From assembly GCA_937900215.1 (NCBI GenBank), contig CALCFH010000121.1:1-5866 (forward strand): 5,866 bases of DNA. The letters are read 5' to 3'. Shown piece by piece: positions 1-5,866 of the stretch (its first letter is position 1; each line of letters begins with the position of its first letter). The stretch is from an uncultured Cryomorphaceae bacterium. GTDB lineage: Bacteria > Bacteroidota > Bacteroidia > Flavobacteriales > Schleiferiaceae. A program made the position numbers and the translations under genes. The notes beneath the pieces were generated by a model that saw only the letters and a program-made list of their open reading frames with translations, searched no databases and was not told the origin of the DNA.

Positions 1-790
1 CAGAATCTTCACAGGTATTGGCTCTTTCAGTCATTAGTGAATAATAACCCGATTGATACACCCATATATGTCCTTCATTCGGAGAGGCCACAGGTAGAGG
101 CGCGCCGTTCAATAACCAAATGTGTTCGTTGGCTGTTAGACTATCTGGATTCCAGATATACAAACTGTCTCCATTACAAAAGTTAATGGTGCTATCCTTT
201 TTATCCGGAACTGGAGTGGCTGAGGGAGGAATAAGATCAATACCTCCTCCTATAGGACCAGTAAAAGGATCAAAACTCTTCAAAATTGCTGTTGTATCTG
301 TTAAGAAAACATTGTCGAATCGAACACTGGCCGTATCCAACACCAATATAGATCGCGGATTCGGAAGTATAGAACGCTCAACGGTGTCTGTAACCACTGG
401 TGGAGGGGTAACTGCTGTGGGAGCAGCGAAGATGTAAAAACAATAATCAGACGTACTAATGGGCGATGGAATATCAACCGTGACGGTTATTGGAGCGGAA
501 GGTGCAACAATGTCTGGGCCTGTGTTATTAAAAGTTCCTACAACACTTTCGTTGATCGGATTACCAGGATTATTACAATCTACTATTCTTACCTGCGCAA
601 TGGCGAAGGAATTCAGCTGTCCGGTTGCAATTGTAAAAGTTAAGTCATGGCTGCTTCCTGGGCAGATTTCCAAAGTAACATTGCCATCTAAATTCAGCGT
701 GGCAAAGTTTACAATATCAAATGTGGTTTGCGCTCGGAGACCCATTTGGGTCATGAAAACGCTGACTAAAACCAATAAAAATTTTCTCAT
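1..790 (-). CDS. Secreted or surface protein with Ig-like module, partial (C-terminus beyond left edge)
   Basis: An open minus-strand frame of 263 codons starts at ATG 790 and has no stop before the window edge. Residues 1-20 form a type I signal peptide: basic MRK, a hydrophobic stretch LLVLVSVFM, and a probable cut after LRA, before QTT. Residues 21-125 look like a beta-rich domain with Cys43, Cys72 and Cys117. A Pro/Thr-rich linker follows (PTAVTPPPVVTDT, about 124-136), and another Pro-rich stretch lies near 188-197. Residues about 203-263 resemble the Ig/PKD-like modules of Bacteroidota surface proteins: Cys205-N-G-D-S, Trp213, IWLLNG, then an SGYYSL strand and Cys260. I do not recognise the full protein. 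Export, and perhaps a type IX secretion C-terminal domain, is inferred; that end is not visible. A second in-frame ATG at 796 would add only Met-Arg. The gene is divergent from dgkA. Its reality rests on the signal peptide and the continuous, protein-like frame; plus-strand open frames across it are shadows. Confidence 0.85.
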   Translation of the reverse strand, partial: MRKFLLVLVSVFMTQMGLRAQTTFDIVNFATLNLDGNVTLEICPGSSHDLTFTIATGQLNSFAIAQVRIVDCNNPGNPINESVVGTFNNTGPDIVAPSAPITVTVDIPSPISTSDYCFYIFAAPTAVTPPPVVTDTVERSILPNPRSILVLDTASVRFDNVFLTDTTAILKSFDPFTGPIGGGIDLIPPSATPVPDKKDSTINFCNGDSLYIWNPDSLTANEHIWLLNGAPLPVASPNEGHIWVYQSGYYSLMTERANTCEDS

Positions 791-822
791 CCGCATAGAG
801 TTAGGTTTGATTTTTCCGAAGT

Positions 823-830
823 GCAAGGTA
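823..830 (-). promoter_or_regulatory. Possible Bacteroidota -7 element for the minus-strand secreted protein gene
   Basis: Read on the minus strand this is TACCTTGC, close to the Bacteroidota -7 consensus TAnnTTTG but one T short. It lies about 33 bases upstream of the ATG at 790. A weak TTTA, in place of the -33 TTTG, sits roughly 17 bases further upstream. The position is sensible but the match is imperfect, so this is a tentative inference. Confidence 0.22.
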
Positions 831-892
831 AAACATTCCCATTTTTGTAAATATCCATCTATTAATCTACGCTCCTCACATCTTGCGAAGAC

Positions 893-916
893 TTATTCAC
901 TGAGCGAAGTGAATAA
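893..916. repeat. Perfect 9-bp inverted repeat (hairpin) in divergent intergenic region
   Basis: The left arm TTATTCACT (893-901) pairs perfectly with the right arm AGTGAATAA (908-916) around a 6-base loop, GAGCGA. The hexamer GCGAAG occurs at 885-890 and again at 904-909, overlapping the loop and right arm. No T-run follows on either strand, so it does not look like a standard intrinsic terminator. It lies between the divergent start codons at 790 and 984, so it could be an operator, a leader hairpin, or a copy of a dispersed palindromic repeat. The structure is seen directly; its role is unknown. Confidence 0.6.
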
Positions 917-983
917 ACTCAATGCGGTTTTGCGCGTTTATTTGATGTTTCTTTAACGAAGTTTGATTGACAAAGGTTAGGTT

Positions 984-1340
984 ATGATGAAATTTTTTCT
1001 TGGTTTTAAATACGCATTGAGTGGATGGAAAATTCTTTTTACTTCGGAACGAAATGCAAAAGTGCATTTATTAGCCGCCCTAATAACATTAGGCCTTTCT
1101 TTTTATTTACCGTTAAACTATCTCGAATGGTCGCTCATTATCCTATGCATTGCAATTGTTTTGGCAGCTGAGGGAATGAATACGGCCATTGAGGCATTGG
1201 CCAACAGAATTACCAAGGATGAAGATTACCACATCAAACTCGCTAAAGATCTTGCAGCAGGAGCCGTACTATTTATTTCCTTTGGAGCAGCAATGGTTGG
1301 GCTTCTAATTCTGCTACCCAAATTAATTTCCACCTTCTAA
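984..1340 (+). CDS. dgkA: Diacylglycerol kinase / undecaprenol kinase family protein
   Basis: This is a small integral-membrane lipid kinase of the prokaryotic DgkA family, which uses ATP to phosphorylate diacylglycerol or, in many bacteria, undecaprenol, feeding the wall lipid carrier pool. The length (118 residues) is normal. Family residues are in place: SERNAKVH (Glu22, Asn24, Lys26, His28), Glu63, the signature NTAIE (66-70), and AKD (Lys88-Asp89) followed by AAGAVL. Three hydrophobic helices lie at about 27-45, 48-64 and 90-115. Where E. coli DgkA has Asp80, four residues after the signature Glu, this protein has Asn74 (EALANRI). ATG 984 is preceded by AAAGG at 972-976 with a 7-base spacer, a good ribosome site here; ATG 987 is an alternative that removes one Met. 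The downstream GAF gene starts 11 bp after the stop, so the two are probably co-transcribed. Family assignment is firm; the lipid substrate is not determinable. Confidence 0.93.
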   Translation: MMKFFLGFKYALSGWKILFTSERNAKVHLLAALITLGLSFYLPLNYLEWSLIILCIAIVLAAEGMNTAIEALANRITKDEDYHIKLAKDLAAGAVLFISFGAAMVGLLILLPKLISTF

Positions 1341-1351
1341 CTATCGAATAT

Positions 1352-1807
1352 ATGTTTGAATCAACCGACACTAAAGCCCGAGCTATTCTTCAGTCTGATG
1401 ACAACTTTAACAGTAAACTTGAATCCATAGCCATCCTTTTAAATAATGAAATTGCACATTACAATTGGGTTGGATTTTACTTTATGAACGATCAAACTCA
1501 AATTCTAGAATTGGGTCCGTATGTTGGTCCGCCTACAGATCATACGCGTATTCCGTATGGAAAGGGAATTTGCGGACAAGTGGCGGTGAGCGGAGAAACC
1601 TTTGTTGTACAAGATGTTCATGCCCAAGACAACTATATTGCCTGTAGTATCAGCGTGCAATCGGAAATTGTTGTACCCATCTATTCGAATGGGAAGTTGG
1701 TGGCTCAATTGGATATTGATTCCAATTCAAAATCCCCTTTTAGCCAAGCCGACGAACATTTTTTGGAAGCACTATGTGAAAAAATTGGCGAAATCTGGCC
1801 CGACTAA
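1352..1807 (+). CDS. GAF domain protein, free methionine-(R)-sulfoxide reductase family
   Basis: The 151-residue product is a single GAF domain with the wording of free methionine-(R)-sulfoxide reductase (fRMsr, MsrC), a cytosolic enzyme that reduces free Met-(R)-SO. Supporting segments are NWVGFYF (38-44), LGPYVGP (54-60), RIPYGKGICG (66-75), DVHAQDNYIAC (88-98), SEIVVPI (104-110) and LDIDS (120-124). By spacing, Cys74 and Cys98 match E. coli Cys94 and the catalytic Cys118. The third family cysteine (Cys84) is replaced by His64 in DHTRIP; another cysteine, Cys142, lies near the C-terminus. The enzyme may therefore resolve its sulfenic acid differently, or the protein may be a GAF sensor. No clear Shine-Dalgarno sequence precedes the ATG. 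It follows dgkA by 11 bp, and its TAA stop overlaps the stop codon of the convergent permease gene. Fold and family are well supported; activity is inferred. Confidence 0.88.
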   Translation: MFESTDTKARAILQSDDNFNSKLESIAILLNNEIAHYNWVGFYFMNDQTQILELGPYVGPPTDHTRIPYGKGICGQVAVSGETFVVQDVHAQDNYIACSISVQSEIVVPIYSNGKLVAQLDIDSNSKSPFSQADEHFLEALCEKIGEIWPD

Positions 1808-3051
1808 ATTCCGCTTCGAATGGCTTCTACTGGATCCAACTTAGAGGCCATTACTGCCGGTATTGTTCCGCTTATCAAGCCTATTATTACGGATATAACA
1901 ATTCCTGTAACCACGTTTCCTGTAGTAATGATGAATTCAAAATCAAGTGATTCTGAGGCAAGCAAGACTCCTACCACGACGAATATCAGTCCGATTATTC
2001 CCCCAAAAAGAGAAAGAACAACCGATTCAAACAAGAACTGCAATAGAATGAAGTAATTCTTAGCGCCCAATGACTTTTGGATTCCAATCTGATTCTTTCT
2101 TTCACTCACGCTTACGAACATAATATTGGCAATTCCGAAACCTCCAACCAAAATAGAAAAGCCACCAATCACGGTTCCTACCATTCCAAGTATCTTAAAC
2201 AATTGATCCAATTGATTGCTAATCAAAGAAATTTCATTTAGCGAGAAGTCGTCGTCGGTTTTTGGTTTAAGCCTGCGAATACTGCGCATGGCAACCCTCA
2301 GCTCATCTTTAAAGATATCCATTCCAACCGATGGTTTTGCCTTACACATGATCATATTGCCGTTCAGTCGATCTGGATTCACCATTTTCCGCATAGCAGA
2401 GGCTGGAATCAATATCAGTTCATCTATATTTCCGCCTACCAATCCTTGTCCAACTCTTTCAAAAACGCCAATCACGGTAAACTTTTTTCCTAAGACACTG
2501 AATTTCTTACCCTCTGCCGGCGAAGAAGGAAACAATCCCTCTGCAATATCGCTTCCAATTATGGCAATATTCGGACCTGAGTTCGATTCGATTTCAGAAA
2601 AATAGCGGCCCTCAACTAAGTCAAAATCCCATATTTTATTGTAATCGTGCGTAGCGCCCAGAACGCCTACTTGCTCAACAGAATTGTTCGCATGTTTGGC
2701 CGTTCCACTCATGGTCATTCCAAAAACAATAGATTCTGCACTGCCCAACCTATCGTCAAGCTCCCTATAATCACCGTAGGATGGTTCAGGTCTTTGAAGG
2801 TATTTCCACCAAGGGTATTCACCTCCGCCACCCCAGCTCCATTTCTGAACGTAGATCACATCCCCTCCAAGCGACTGTACAGAATTGCGAATATTTGCCT
2901 CAAGTGAATCTACAATGGTGTAAACGGCAATAATGGCAAAGATGCCAATGGAGATACCCAGTAAGCTTAAAAAAGTGCGTAACTTATTGACCGACAATGC
3001 GTGAATTGCAAAGGAGAAGCTCTCTAGAATCAGTCGAATAATTAGAAACAT
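1804..3051 (-). CDS. ABC transporter permease, MacB/FtsX family
   Basis: This 415-residue inner-membrane protein has the four-helix MacB-type layout. A cytoplasmic start and helix 1 (about 25-47, after VNKLRTFLSLLGISIG) are followed by a large periplasmic core domain (about 48-284), then helices at about 286-312, 335-365 and 378-402. The FtsX signature is SERKNQIGIQKSLGA (316-330), the cytoplasmic loop thought to contact the ATPase, and the C-terminus carries the usual P-x-x-x-A-S-K-L-D-P-V-E-A-I-R ending. In the core domain, GSDIAEGLFP (166-175) is typical of the family. Residues 71-92 are unusually rich in Trp, Gly and Tyr. MacB-type systems couple cytoplasmic ATP hydrolysis to periplasmic movements for efflux or lipoprotein handling; the substrate here is unknown. 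No ATPase gene is adjacent in this window, and the protein itself lacks an ATPase domain. The ATG at 3051 suits the N-terminus. The gene is divergent from purH and convergent with the GAF gene (stop codons overlap). Confidence 0.93.
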   Translation of the reverse strand: MFLIIRLILESFSFAIHALSVNKLRTFLSLLGISIGIFAIIAVYTIVDSLEANIRNSVQSLGGDVIYVQKWSWGGGGEYPWWKYLQRPEPSYGDYRELDDRLGSAESIVFGMTMSGTAKHANNSVEQVGVLGATHDYNKIWDFDLVEGRYFSEIESNSGPNIAIIGSDIAEGLFPSSPAEGKKFSVLGKKFTVIGVFERVGQGLVGGNIDELILIPASAMRKMVNPDRLNGNMIMCKAKPSVGMDIFKDELRVAMRSIRRLKPKTDDDFSLNEISLISNQLDQLFKILGMVGTVIGGFSILVGGFGIANIMFVSVSERKNQIGIQKSLGAKNYFILLQFLFESVVLSLFGGIIGLIFVVVGVLLASESLDFEFIITTGNVVTGIVISVIIGLISGTIPAVMASKLDPVEAIRSGI

Positions 3052-3113
3052 GTGTAGATAATTGCCATGCCAAGATAGTAGAATTATATCGGGAGATTCG
3101 ATGCTAAATTGAG

Positions 3114-3121
3114 TACCTTCG
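3114..3121 (+). promoter_or_regulatory. Probable Bacteroidota -7 promoter element for purH
   Basis: TACCTTCG differs by one base from the Bacteroidota -7 consensus TAnnTTTG and continues into GC as many such promoters do. It would start transcription roughly 25-30 bases before the TTG at 3157. I see no convincing TTG-type -33 element at the expected distance. If it is the promoter, the in-frame TTG at 3109 lies upstream of the transcript and cannot be the start codon. A second near-match, TAATCTTG at 3144-3151, would leave almost no leader. Confidence 0.4.
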
Positions 3122-3156
3122 CGCTATTCAATTTTCCCAATTTTAATCTTGACATC

Positions 3157-4635
3157 TTGAAAAGAGCACGAACTGCTTTGGTCTCGGTATTTTCAAAGGA
3201 AGGCCTTGACGAGCTCGTTCGCACTTTACGCGAGTACGACATCGAAATATTTTCAACTGGAGGAACACATTCCTACATAGAAAACTTAGGAATTCCTGTG
3301 AAAAAGGTAGAGGATTTAACTTCCTACCCTAGTATTTTAGGTGGAAGAGTGAAAACCCTTCACCCAAAAGTTTTTGGTGGAATACTGGCCCGAAGGGAAG
3401 AACAAAACGATTTAGGCGAATTAGCCGATTTCCAAATTCCAGAAATTGACATAGTGGTGGTGGATTTATATCCTTTTGAAGAAACCGTTGCGGCTGGAGG
3501 TAGTGACTCAGAAATCATAGAAAAAATTGATATCGGTGGAGTATCGCTTATTCGCGCAGCTGCCAAGAATCACAAAGATGTGCTTATTGTTCCCGACCGT
3601 GATTCGTATTCCCAAACAGTTTCTATTCTAAAGGAAAATAAGGGTTCTACTCAATTAAGTGAACGAACCGGCATGGCGAAACGCGCCTTTGCCATTACTT
3701 CTCAATACGATAATGCCATCCATAGTTGGATGAGCGGAGAAAGTGCACTTCGCTACGGCGAGAATCCACATCAAAAAGCACGTTTTGTAGGCGATTTGAA
3801 CGAAGCTTTTGAACAGCTTCATGGCAAGGCATTGAGCTACAATAACTTATTGGATATTGATGCCGCCTGGTGGATGCTTAAAGAATTTGACCAGACCACC
3901 TTTGCGGTCATTAAGCACAACAACGCCTGCGGTCTTGCAAGTAGAAATACCGTAGAAGAATCTTGGGATGCTGCCCTGCAAGCAGATCCTGTTTCTGCCT
4001 TTGGTGGCATTTTAGCCACAAACAAAGAAGTGGATGCCAAGACTGCGGCTAAAATTCAAGACTTATTTTTTGAGGTTTTAATGGCTCCCAGTTTTAGCAC
4101 CGAGGCGCTGGAGATTCTGAAATCAAAAAAGAACCGCGTTATTCTGCAAACCAAAGAGTTTGCGCGTACCGCTAAACATATGCGTTCTGCTTTGAATGGG
4201 TATTTAGAGCAAGATCACGACAGCCATACAGACAGCCAGAGTGACTTCAAGTATTCTACAGAGAATAAACCCAATCCGCGCGAAATAGAAGACTTACTCT
4301 TTGCCTCAAAGATTTGTAAGCATACTAAAAGCAATACCATTGTTTTAGTAAAAAATAAGCAATTGCTTGCCAGCGGAACTGGACAAACATCTAGAGTAGA
4401 TGCACTGAGACAGGCTATTGCAAAAGCAAAAGAATTTGGATTTGACCTAAAAGGAGCTGTAATGGCTTCGGATGCTTTTTTCCCTTTTCCCGATTGTGTA
4501 GAAATTGCGCATCTAGAAGGTATTGACGCAATCATACAACCGGGTGGGTCTATCAAAGATAATTTATCGATAGACTATTGCAATCTAAACGGAATGCGAA
4601 TGGTTCTTACAGGATATCGCCACTTTAAACATTGA
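3157..4635 (+). CDS. purH: Bifunctional AICAR transformylase / IMP cyclohydrolase (PurH)
   Basis: PurH catalyses the last two steps of de novo purine synthesis in the cytosol: formylation of AICAR with 10-formyl-THF, then ring closure to IMP. From TTG 3157 the protein has 492 residues, near the Bacteroidota norm. The N-terminal cyclohydrolase (MGS-like) domain shows STGGT (33-37), GGRVKTLHPKVFGGILARR (62-80), DLYPFEETV and IDIGGVSLIRAAAKN. The transformylase domain shows LRYGENPHQKA, SYNNLLDIDAAW, the catalytic IKHNNACG (Lys253, His254), ADPVSAFGGILATN, ASGTGQTSRVDAL and SDAFFPFPD, ending in TGYRHFKH. No ATG lies near the expected N-terminus. TTG 3157 gives MKRARTALVSV, matching the length of family N-termini; TTG 3109 would add 16 atypical residues (STFALFNFPNFN and so on) and overlap the likely promoter. 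The loop before the LRYGENPHQ motif is short. mreB begins 17 bp after the stop, with no terminator between. Function is certain; the start is probable. Confidence 0.97.
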   Translation: MKRARTALVSVFSKEGLDELVRTLREYDIEIFSTGGTHSYIENLGIPVKKVEDLTSYPSILGGRVKTLHPKVFGGILARREEQNDLGELADFQIPEIDIVVVDLYPFEETVAAGGSDSEIIEKIDIGGVSLIRAAAKNHKDVLIVPDRDSYSQTVSILKENKGSTQLSERTGMAKRAFAITSQYDNAIHSWMSGESALRYGENPHQKARFVGDLNEAFEQLHGKALSYNNLLDIDAAWWMLKEFDQTTFAVIKHNNACGLASRNTVEESWDAALQADPVSAFGGILATNKEVDAKTAAKIQDLFFEVLMAPSFSTEALEILKSKKNRVILQTKEFARTAKHMRSALNGYLEQDHDSHTDSQSDFKYSTENKPNPREIEDLLFASKICKHTKSNTIVLVKNKQLLASGTGQTSRVDALRQAIAKAKEFGFDLKGAVMASDAFFPFPDCVEIAHLEGIDAIIQPGGSIKDNLSIDYCNLNGMRMVLTGYRHFKH

Positions 4636-4652
4636 ATTTCAGAGAATAAAAA

Positions 4653-5678
4653 ATGGGCTTCTTAGATTTTTTCACCCAAGACATCGCCATCGATTTAGGC
4701 ACGGCTAACACACTGATCATACACAATGACAAAGTGGTGGTAGATGCACCTTCTATTGTGGCCATCGATCGTTCCACAAACCGAATTATAGCTGTGGGCC
4801 ATGAGGCACGTCAAATGCATGGCAAAACACACGAAAACATTAAAACCATCCGCCCACTAAAAGATGGTGTAATTGCTGACTTTAACGCGAGCGAATACAT
4901 GATAAGGGAGTTTATTAAAAACATACCTGGATTAAAAAATCGTTGGCTTGCCCCTTCTCTGCGCATGGTAATTTGCATTCCCTCTGGCATCACAGAGGTA
5001 GAGAAAAGAGCCGTTCGCGATTCTGCTGAGCACGCGGGCGCCAAAGAAGTCTATCTCATTCACGAACCTATGGCGGCGGCGATTGGAATTGGTGTGGATG
5101 TGCAGGAGCCAAAAGGAAATATGATCATTGATATTGGCGGAGGTACCACTGAAATTGCAGTTCTGGCCTTGGGCGGAATTGTTTGTGACAAAAGCATAAA
5201 GGTTGCCGGCGATGTGTTTACCAATGACATTGCGTTTTATATGCGCAATCACCACAACTTATTCATTGGCGAACGCACTGCCGAGCAGATCAAAATAGAA
5301 ATTGGCTCTGCACTCGACGAGTTGGAGAACCCACCAGAAGATTATGCCGTTCAAGGTAGAGATCTCCTCACCGGAAAGCCCAAACAAGTTATTGTTACCT
5401 ATAAAGAAATAGCGAAGGCTCTTGATAAGTCTATCACACGTGTGGAAGATGCTATCATGGAAGCCCTTTCTATGACTCCACCCGAATTGGCTGCAGATAT
5501 CTACAATAGCGGTATCTATTTGGCTGGAGGCGGAAGTATGCTTAGAGGTTTAGATCAACGTATTTCTACTAAAACAGAATTGCCTGTTTATGTTGCGGAA
5601 GATCCTTTGAGAGCAGTGGTTCGTGGAACAGGCATAGCACTAAAAAATCTCGAGAAGTTTAACTTCTTGATGCGATAA
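4653..5678 (+). CDS. mreB: Rod shape-determining protein MreB (bacterial actin)
   Basis: MreB is an actin-fold ATPase that polymerises on the inner face of the cytoplasmic membrane and orients lateral peptidoglycan synthesis with MreC, MreD, RodA and PBP2. The 341-residue product has all hallmark segments in order: phosphate-1 loop DLGTANTLI (14-22), IRPLKDGVIADF (66-77), CIPSGITEVEKRAV (108-121), HEPMAAAIGIG (137-147) with the catalytic-region Glu, phosphate-2 loop IDIGGGTTEIAV (159-170), and the adenosine motif YLAGGGSMLRGL (289-300). It ends EDPLRAVVRGTG followed by a short tail. Length and start (MGFLDFFTQDIAIDLG) match the family, and the N-terminus carries a short hydrophobic lead that may help membrane binding. 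The ATG follows a purine-rich AGAGAATAAAAA rather than a strong Shine-Dalgarno. It lies 17 bp after purH and 11 bp before mreC, so it is probably co-transcribed with both. Confidence 0.98.
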   Translation: MGFLDFFTQDIAIDLGTANTLIIHNDKVVVDAPSIVAIDRSTNRIIAVGHEARQMHGKTHENIKTIRPLKDGVIADFNASEYMIREFIKNIPGLKNRWLAPSLRMVICIPSGITEVEKRAVRDSAEHAGAKEVYLIHEPMAAAIGIGVDVQEPKGNMIIDIGGGTTEIAVLALGGIVCDKSIKVAGDVFTNDIAFYMRNHHNLFIGERTAEQIKIEIGSALDELENPPEDYAVQGRDLLTGKPKQVIVTYKEIAKALDKSITRVEDAIMEALSMTPPELAADIYNSGIYLAGGGSMLRGLDQRISTKTELPVYVAEDPLRAVVRGTGIALKNLEKFNFLMR

Positions 5679-5689
5679 GACCCTAAAGG

Positions 5690-5866
5690 ATGCGAAGACT
5701 GATTGCGTTTCTATACAAGAACCGCCTACTTTTTTCCTTCTTAATTCTAGAGGTTATCAGTATCGCTCTAACTGTGCGCTCTCATTCCTTGCACCGCTCA
5801 ATTTTAAGCGAGTATTCTCAGCGATCTACTGCCTCATTGCATGAATTCAGTAGCGAGATAAGCGCT
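5690..5866 (+). CDS. mreC: Rod shape-determining protein MreC, N-terminal part (continues past right edge)
   Basis: The first 59 codons are visible and the frame is open to the last base. The product starts MRRLIAFLYKNRLLFSF, then a single hydrophobic helix (about 12-29, RLLFSFLILEVISIALTV) with a short basic cytoplasmic tail, and then a polar, helix-prone stretch from about residue 32 that fits the start of the periplasmic coiled coil. This matches the N-terminus of Bacteroidota MreC, which scaffolds the elongasome in the periplasm. The call also rests on its place 11 bp after mreB. The only Shine-Dalgarno-like sequence, AAAGG at 5685-5689, directly abuts the ATG, too close for normal pairing, so initiation may depend on coupling to mreB or on SD-independent recognition. 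The conserved C-terminal beta domains are outside the window. Confidence 0.88.
   Translation, partial: MRRLIAFLYKNRLLFSFLILEVISIALTVRSHSLHRSILSEYSQRSTASLHEFSSEISA

Noticed and set aside
893..916. Hairpin as a Rho-independent terminator
   Set aside because: The stem is AT-rich and no T-run follows on either strand. It also lies upstream of both flanking genes, where a terminator is not expected.
120..956. Two plus-strand open frames (120-437 and 459-956)
   Set aside because: They lie opposite the minus-strand secreted protein, which has a signal peptide and protein-like sequence. Their translations resemble no family, and the second runs through the intergenic hairpin.
1820..2907. Plus-strand open frames opposite the permease gene
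   Set aside because: The permease frame on the minus strand has full-length family motifs; the antisense translations are low-complexity and unrecognisable.
3081..3090. A perfect E. coli-like TATAAT on the minus strand upstream of the permease
   Set aside because: Bacteroidota primary sigma factors use a TAnnTTTG -7 element, no matching -35 box is present at the right spacing, and the match can arise by chance in AT-rich intergenic DNA.
3109..3156. N-terminal extension of PurH from TTG 3109
   Set aside because: The added residues do not resemble the PurH N-terminus and their codons coincide with a probable promoter element.
4215..5255. Minus-strand open frames within purH and mreB (4215-4556, 4811-5044, 4932-5255)
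   Set aside because: They are shadows of strongly conserved plus-strand genes, and their translations show no recognisable domain.
5685..5692. AAAGG immediately before the mreC ATG as a Shine-Dalgarno site
   Set aside because: There is no spacer between AAAGG and ATG, so normal anti-SD pairing would not position the start codon.

Overview
The window looks like ordinary chromosomal DNA of a member of the Bacteroidota, most likely a marine or freshwater Flavobacteriales-type organism. The reasons are a moderately AT-rich composition, weak or absent Shine-Dalgarno sequences, promoter-like TAnnTTTG elements rather than E. coli-type boxes, PurH and ABC-permease proteins with Bacteroidota-style wording, and the purH-mreB-mreC gene order I recall as typical of that phylum. 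I saw no insertion sequence, CRISPR array, tRNA, rRNA or phage gene.

Layout, left to right. (1) Positions 1-790, minus strand: the N-terminal 263 codons of a secreted or surface protein with a signal peptide, a proline/threonine-rich linker and an Ig-like module; it runs off the left edge. (2) Positions 791-983: a divergent intergenic region with a perfect 9-bp inverted repeat (hairpin). (3) Positions 984-1807, plus strand: a compact pair, dgkA (diacylglycerol/undecaprenol kinase family) and a GAF-domain protein of the free methionine-(R)-sulfoxide reductase family, 11 bp apart. (4) Positions 1804-3051, minus strand: a MacB/FtsX-type ABC permease convergent with the GAF gene, with the two stop codons overlapping. 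(5) Positions 3052-3156: a divergent promoter region. (6) Positions 3157-5866, plus strand: purH, mreB and the start of mreC, separated by 17 and 11 bp, so almost certainly one operon that continues past the right edge.

Functionally, purH makes IMP for purine synthesis. mreB and mreC belong to the elongasome that guides lateral wall growth, and dgkA recycles a lipid alcohol, possibly the undecaprenol carrier used in wall synthesis. The GAF enzyme would repair oxidised free methionine if its catalytic chemistry is intact; one of the three usual cysteines is absent. The permease has no ATPase gene beside it in this window.

I did not find an obviously new system. The points most worth a second look are the partial secreted protein, the cysteine-poor methionine sulfoxide reductase, the Asp-to-Asn change in DgkA, the TTG start of purH, the aromatic patch in the permease, and the intergenic hairpin, which may belong to a dispersed repeat family.
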